From positions 1 to 32,734 of the forward strand of contig CAAGQC010000084.1 in NCBI GenBank assembly GCA_900771995.1: a DNA stretch of 32,734 bases, given 5' to 3'. This document shows positions 30,800-32,734 of this stretch, piece after piece (position 1 is the first letter of the stretch; the number at the start of each line of letters is the position of its first letter). A model generated the notes under the pieces. The model did not search any database, had not been told where the DNA came from, and was given only the letters and a program-made list of their open reading frames with translations. This DNA is from Lachnospiraceae bacterium (GTDB taxonomy: Bacteria; Bacillota; Clostridia; Lachnospirales; Lachnospiraceae). A program made the position numbers and the translations under genes.

Positions 30800-32164
30800 T
30801 TAAAAATCTCTTTTTCTGTCGTTCTCCAGATTGGCGAACTTGGTGTATTCCGGCAGCCATGCCAGCTGTACGGTTCCGATAGGACCGTTTCTCTGCTTGG
30901 CGATGATGATCTCGGAAATACCCTTATCCGGTGAATCGTGGTTGTAATAATCGTCTCGGTAGATGAACATTACCACGTCGGCATCCTGCTCGATGGCTCC
31001 GGATTCACGCAGGTCAGACAGCATCGGCCGGTGATCCGGTCTCTGCTCTACGGCACGGCTCAGCTGGGACAACGCCAGCACCGGCACGGACAACTCTCTG
31101 GCTACCGCTTTCAGGGATCTGGAAATATCAGAGATCTCCTGCTGTCTGGAATCGCTGCTTCTTCCGCCGCTGCCCGACATCAGCTGTAAGTAGTCGATGA
31201 TGATCATAGACAGGCCGTTTTCCTGCTTCATTCTTCTGCATTTGGAGCGGAGCTCTGCAATGCTGATACCGGGGGTGTCGTCGATCATCAGCTTGGACTT
31301 ACCGATGACACCGGCGCTCTCGATCAATCGTTCCCACTCCTGGTCATTTAACTGGCCGGTACGGAGCTTCTGGGCGTCTACACTGGATTCCAGGGAAAAC
31401 ATACGGTTGATCAGCTGCTCCTTACTCATTTCCAGACTGAATATTGCTACCGGCAGATTCTGCTTGAACGCTACATGCTGCGCGATATTAAGCACAAACG
31501 CCGTCTTACCCATGGAAGGACGGGCGGCGATCAGCACCAGATCCGAAGGCTGCATTCCCGCGGTACGATAGTCCAGATCAATGAACCCGGTGGCAATACC
31601 TGTAACGGTTCCGTGGAGCTTGGAAGCCTTCTCGATCTTGTCCATGGCATTCATGACCACGGTCCGGATCGGCACGAATTCCTTGACATTTTTCTTCTGC
31701 ACCACCTCATTGATCTTGCTCTCGGTGCTCTCCAGGATCGTATCCAGGCTTTCCTTGCCGCTGTAACAGGTATTGGCGATCTCTTCGTTGGTACGGATCA
31801 GACGCCGAAGTGTCGCCTTTTCCGCCACGATACCGGCATAATACTTGATATTAGCCGAGGTCGGTACCGATGCGATCAGATTCGTCAGGAAATCCAGTCC
31901 GCTGACCTCCGGAGGCACATCCTCCTTGGACCTCAGACGGTCCTGTAAAGTAACAAAGTCGATGGGCTTTCCCTCGTTGTTCAACTCCACGATGGTGTCA
32001 AATACCACACCGTACTGTCTGTTATAGAAATCCTCGCCGGAGATCTGCTCCGTGGCCGCCGCAATGGCCTCCGCGTCAATGAACATGGAACCGATAACGG
32101 ACTGCTCTGCCTCTAAACTGTGGGGCATTATTCTTTTGATTACATTTTCATCCATTGCCGGCAT
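30800..32164 (-). CDS. dnaB: Replicative DNA helicase DnaB
   Basis: This 454-residue hexameric helicase unwinds DNA at the fork. The N-terminal domain (about 10-115) binds primase; the RecA-like domain has the P-loop ARPSMGKTAF (214-223), then the Walker B segment MIIIDYLQLM. Length is typical (dnaC in Bacillus terms). It follows rplI by 8 bp. Start uncertain between codons 1 and 4 (both Met); a GGAGG lies 13 bases ahead of codon 1. Confidence 0.98.
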   Translation of the reverse strand: MPAMDENVIKRIMPHSLEAEQSVIGSMFIDAEAIAAATEQISGEDFYNRQYGVVFDTIVELNNEGKPIDFVTLQDRLRSKEDVPPEVSGLDFLTNLIASVPTSANIKYYAGIVAEKATLRRLIRTNEEIANTCYSGKESLDTILESTESKINEVVQKKNVKEFVPIRTVVMNAMDKIEKASKLHGTVTGIATGFIDLDYRTAGMQPSDLVLIAARPSMGKTAFVLNIAQHVAFKQNLPVAIFSLEMSKEQLINRMFSLESSVDAQKLRTGQLNDQEWERLIESAGVIGKSKLMIDDTPGISIAELRSKCRRMKQENGLSMIIIDYLQLMSGSGGRSSDSRQQEISDISRSLKAVARELSVPVLALSQLSRAVEQRPDHRPMLSDLRESGAIEQDADVVMFIYRDDYYNHDSPDKGISEIIIAKQRNGPIGTVQLAWLPEYTKFANLENDRKRDF

Positions 32165-32172
32165 GGGGTCAT

Positions 32173-32619
32173 CTATGCCTCCGTAACTTTCACCGTCAGT
32201 TTTGCTGCCACCTGAGGATGAAGCTTCACTGTTACCTCATAGGATCCGAAGTTTTTCAGGCTCTCGGGAAGCTGGATCTTCTTCTTGTCGATCTCGATGC
32301 CATGCTGTTCCTTGCAGGCGGTTGCGATCTCCTTGGAGGATACGGAACCGAAGGTTCTGCCGCCTTCTCCTGCCTTGATCTTTACCACGACCTGTTTGGT
32401 CTCCAGTTCTGCAGCCAGTGCCTTGGCCGCATCCAGATTCTCCTGTGCCACCTTCTCTTCGTTGGCCTTGTGGAGTTTCAGATCGTTCAGATTCTTGGAG
32501 CTTGCTTCCACACCGATCTTCTTGGGTAAAATATAGTTTCTCGCATATCCTTCGCTGGCCTCAATGATATCTCCCTTTTTGCCCAGCTTCTTTTCATCCT
32601 GAAGTAAAATAATTTTCAT
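32173..32619 (-). CDS. rplI: 50S ribosomal protein L9
   Basis: This 148-residue protein binds 23S rRNA. The N-terminal RNA-binding domain KIILLQDEKKLGKKGDIIE and KNYILPKKI-like segment (YARNYILPKKIG) and the C-terminal domain, joined by a long helix, are present. The start at 32619 is the family N-terminus; GGCAGG lies eight bases ahead. It is the first gene of the rplI-dnaB pair in view. Confidence 0.97.
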   Translation of the reverse strand: MKIILLQDEKKLGKKGDIIEASEGYARNYILPKKIGVEASSKNLNDLKLHKANEEKVAQENLDAAKALAAELETKQVVVKIKAGEGGRTFGSVSSKEIATACKEQHGIEIDKKKIQLPESLKNFGSYEVTVKLHPQVAAKLTVKVTEA

Positions 32620-32734
32620 ATAATAAACCTGCCTTTCCAGAATTTCTGCATTCTTACATATTTTGTAACTATTCAGCACCCCATTCGCAAAATCGCTGCG
32701 ATGCAGCTTTCCTTTTGCTCATGTGGTTACTTCG
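32620..32734. other. Right edge, no gene assigned
   Basis: The sequence upstream of rplI carries a small hairpin GCTGC-GAT-GCAGC (32695-32707). On the minus strand a frame of about 17 codons is open from the window edge to a TAG near 32681, which might be the end of the next gene (often a DHH-family phosphodiesterase), but it has no recognisable sequence. Confidence 0.3.

Noticed and set aside
1..32734. CRISPR array, tRNA, rRNA or prophage genes
   Set aside because: No regularly spaced repeats, no cloverleaf-like sequence with a conserved T-loop, and no phage or transposase genes were found.

Overview
The window looks like a chromosomal segment of an anaerobic, low-to-mid GC Firmicute of the class Clostridia, most likely Lachnospiraceae. 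This rests on a clostridial 2[4Fe-4S] ferredoxin, a pyruvate formate-lyase/activase pair, an F-type ATP synthase whose c subunit has the sodium-binding signature, a CwlD-type sporulation amidase, MecA, a class B sortase, strong AGGAGG-type ribosome binding sites and TTGACA/TATAAT promoters. No phage, transposase, CRISPR array, rRNA or tRNA is visible. This is mostly core genome with a few accessory envelope genes.

Layout. 1-300: left flank without an assignable gene, ending in a promoter and a preQ1-I riboswitch. 350-844 (+): the queuosine-precursor transporter QueT. 916-4663 (-): a SAM methyltransferase and an 843-residue exported protein of unknown function with a degenerate C39-like C-terminus, in one operon with a structured leader. 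4790-5149 (-): a small conserved-looking protein of unknown function. 5209-12444 (-): a complete ten-gene ATP synthase operon in the order atpZ-atpI-B-E-F-H-A-G-D-C, with a strong promoter at 12533-12561 and a terminator whose stem includes the last codons of atpC. 12706-13772 (+): a divergent two-gene unit, a GNAT acetyltransferase and a DUF402 protein. 13851-19560 (-): one tightly packed operon, sua5-rpiB-upp-comEB-cell wall hydrolase-diguanylate cyclase, probably fed also by cwlD (19636-20382).

20516-22266 (+): a class B sortase, apparently read from a leaderless transcript, followed by an exported protein with a VPKTG sorting signal, a self-contained sortase/substrate pair. 22338-24038 (-): an exported GH18 glycosidase with an SH3 domain. 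24284-24520 (-): a 78-residue protein starting at GTG. 24566-25035: AT-rich gap. 25036-25746 (+): MecA. 25875-26066 (-): a DUF1858 redox-disulfide protein. 26137-26318: a 182-bp inverted-repeat element of unknown nature. 26464-29899 (+): pflB, pflA and a ferredoxin, the anaerobic pyruvate module. 29934-32619 (-): a MerR-like regulator, then rplI-dnaB.

How the genes fit together. Pyruvate formate-lyase and ferredoxin supply fermentative carbon and electron flow; the Na+-type ATP synthase couples to a sodium gradient; sua5, rpiB, upp and comEB serve tRNA modification, pentose phosphate and pyrimidine salvage. The order sua5-rpiB-upp-atp resembles the ywlC-ywlF-upp-atp order of Bacillus, here with other genes inserted. 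The middle of the window (15.6-24 kb) concentrates envelope functions: SleB-like hydrolase, CwlD, sortase, sortase substrate and GH18 enzyme. The least explained items are the sortase pair, the 843-residue protein, the 182-bp inverted-repeat element upstream of pflB, and the three-half-site repeat in front of the ferredoxin gene. I did not find a clearly novel multi-gene system.
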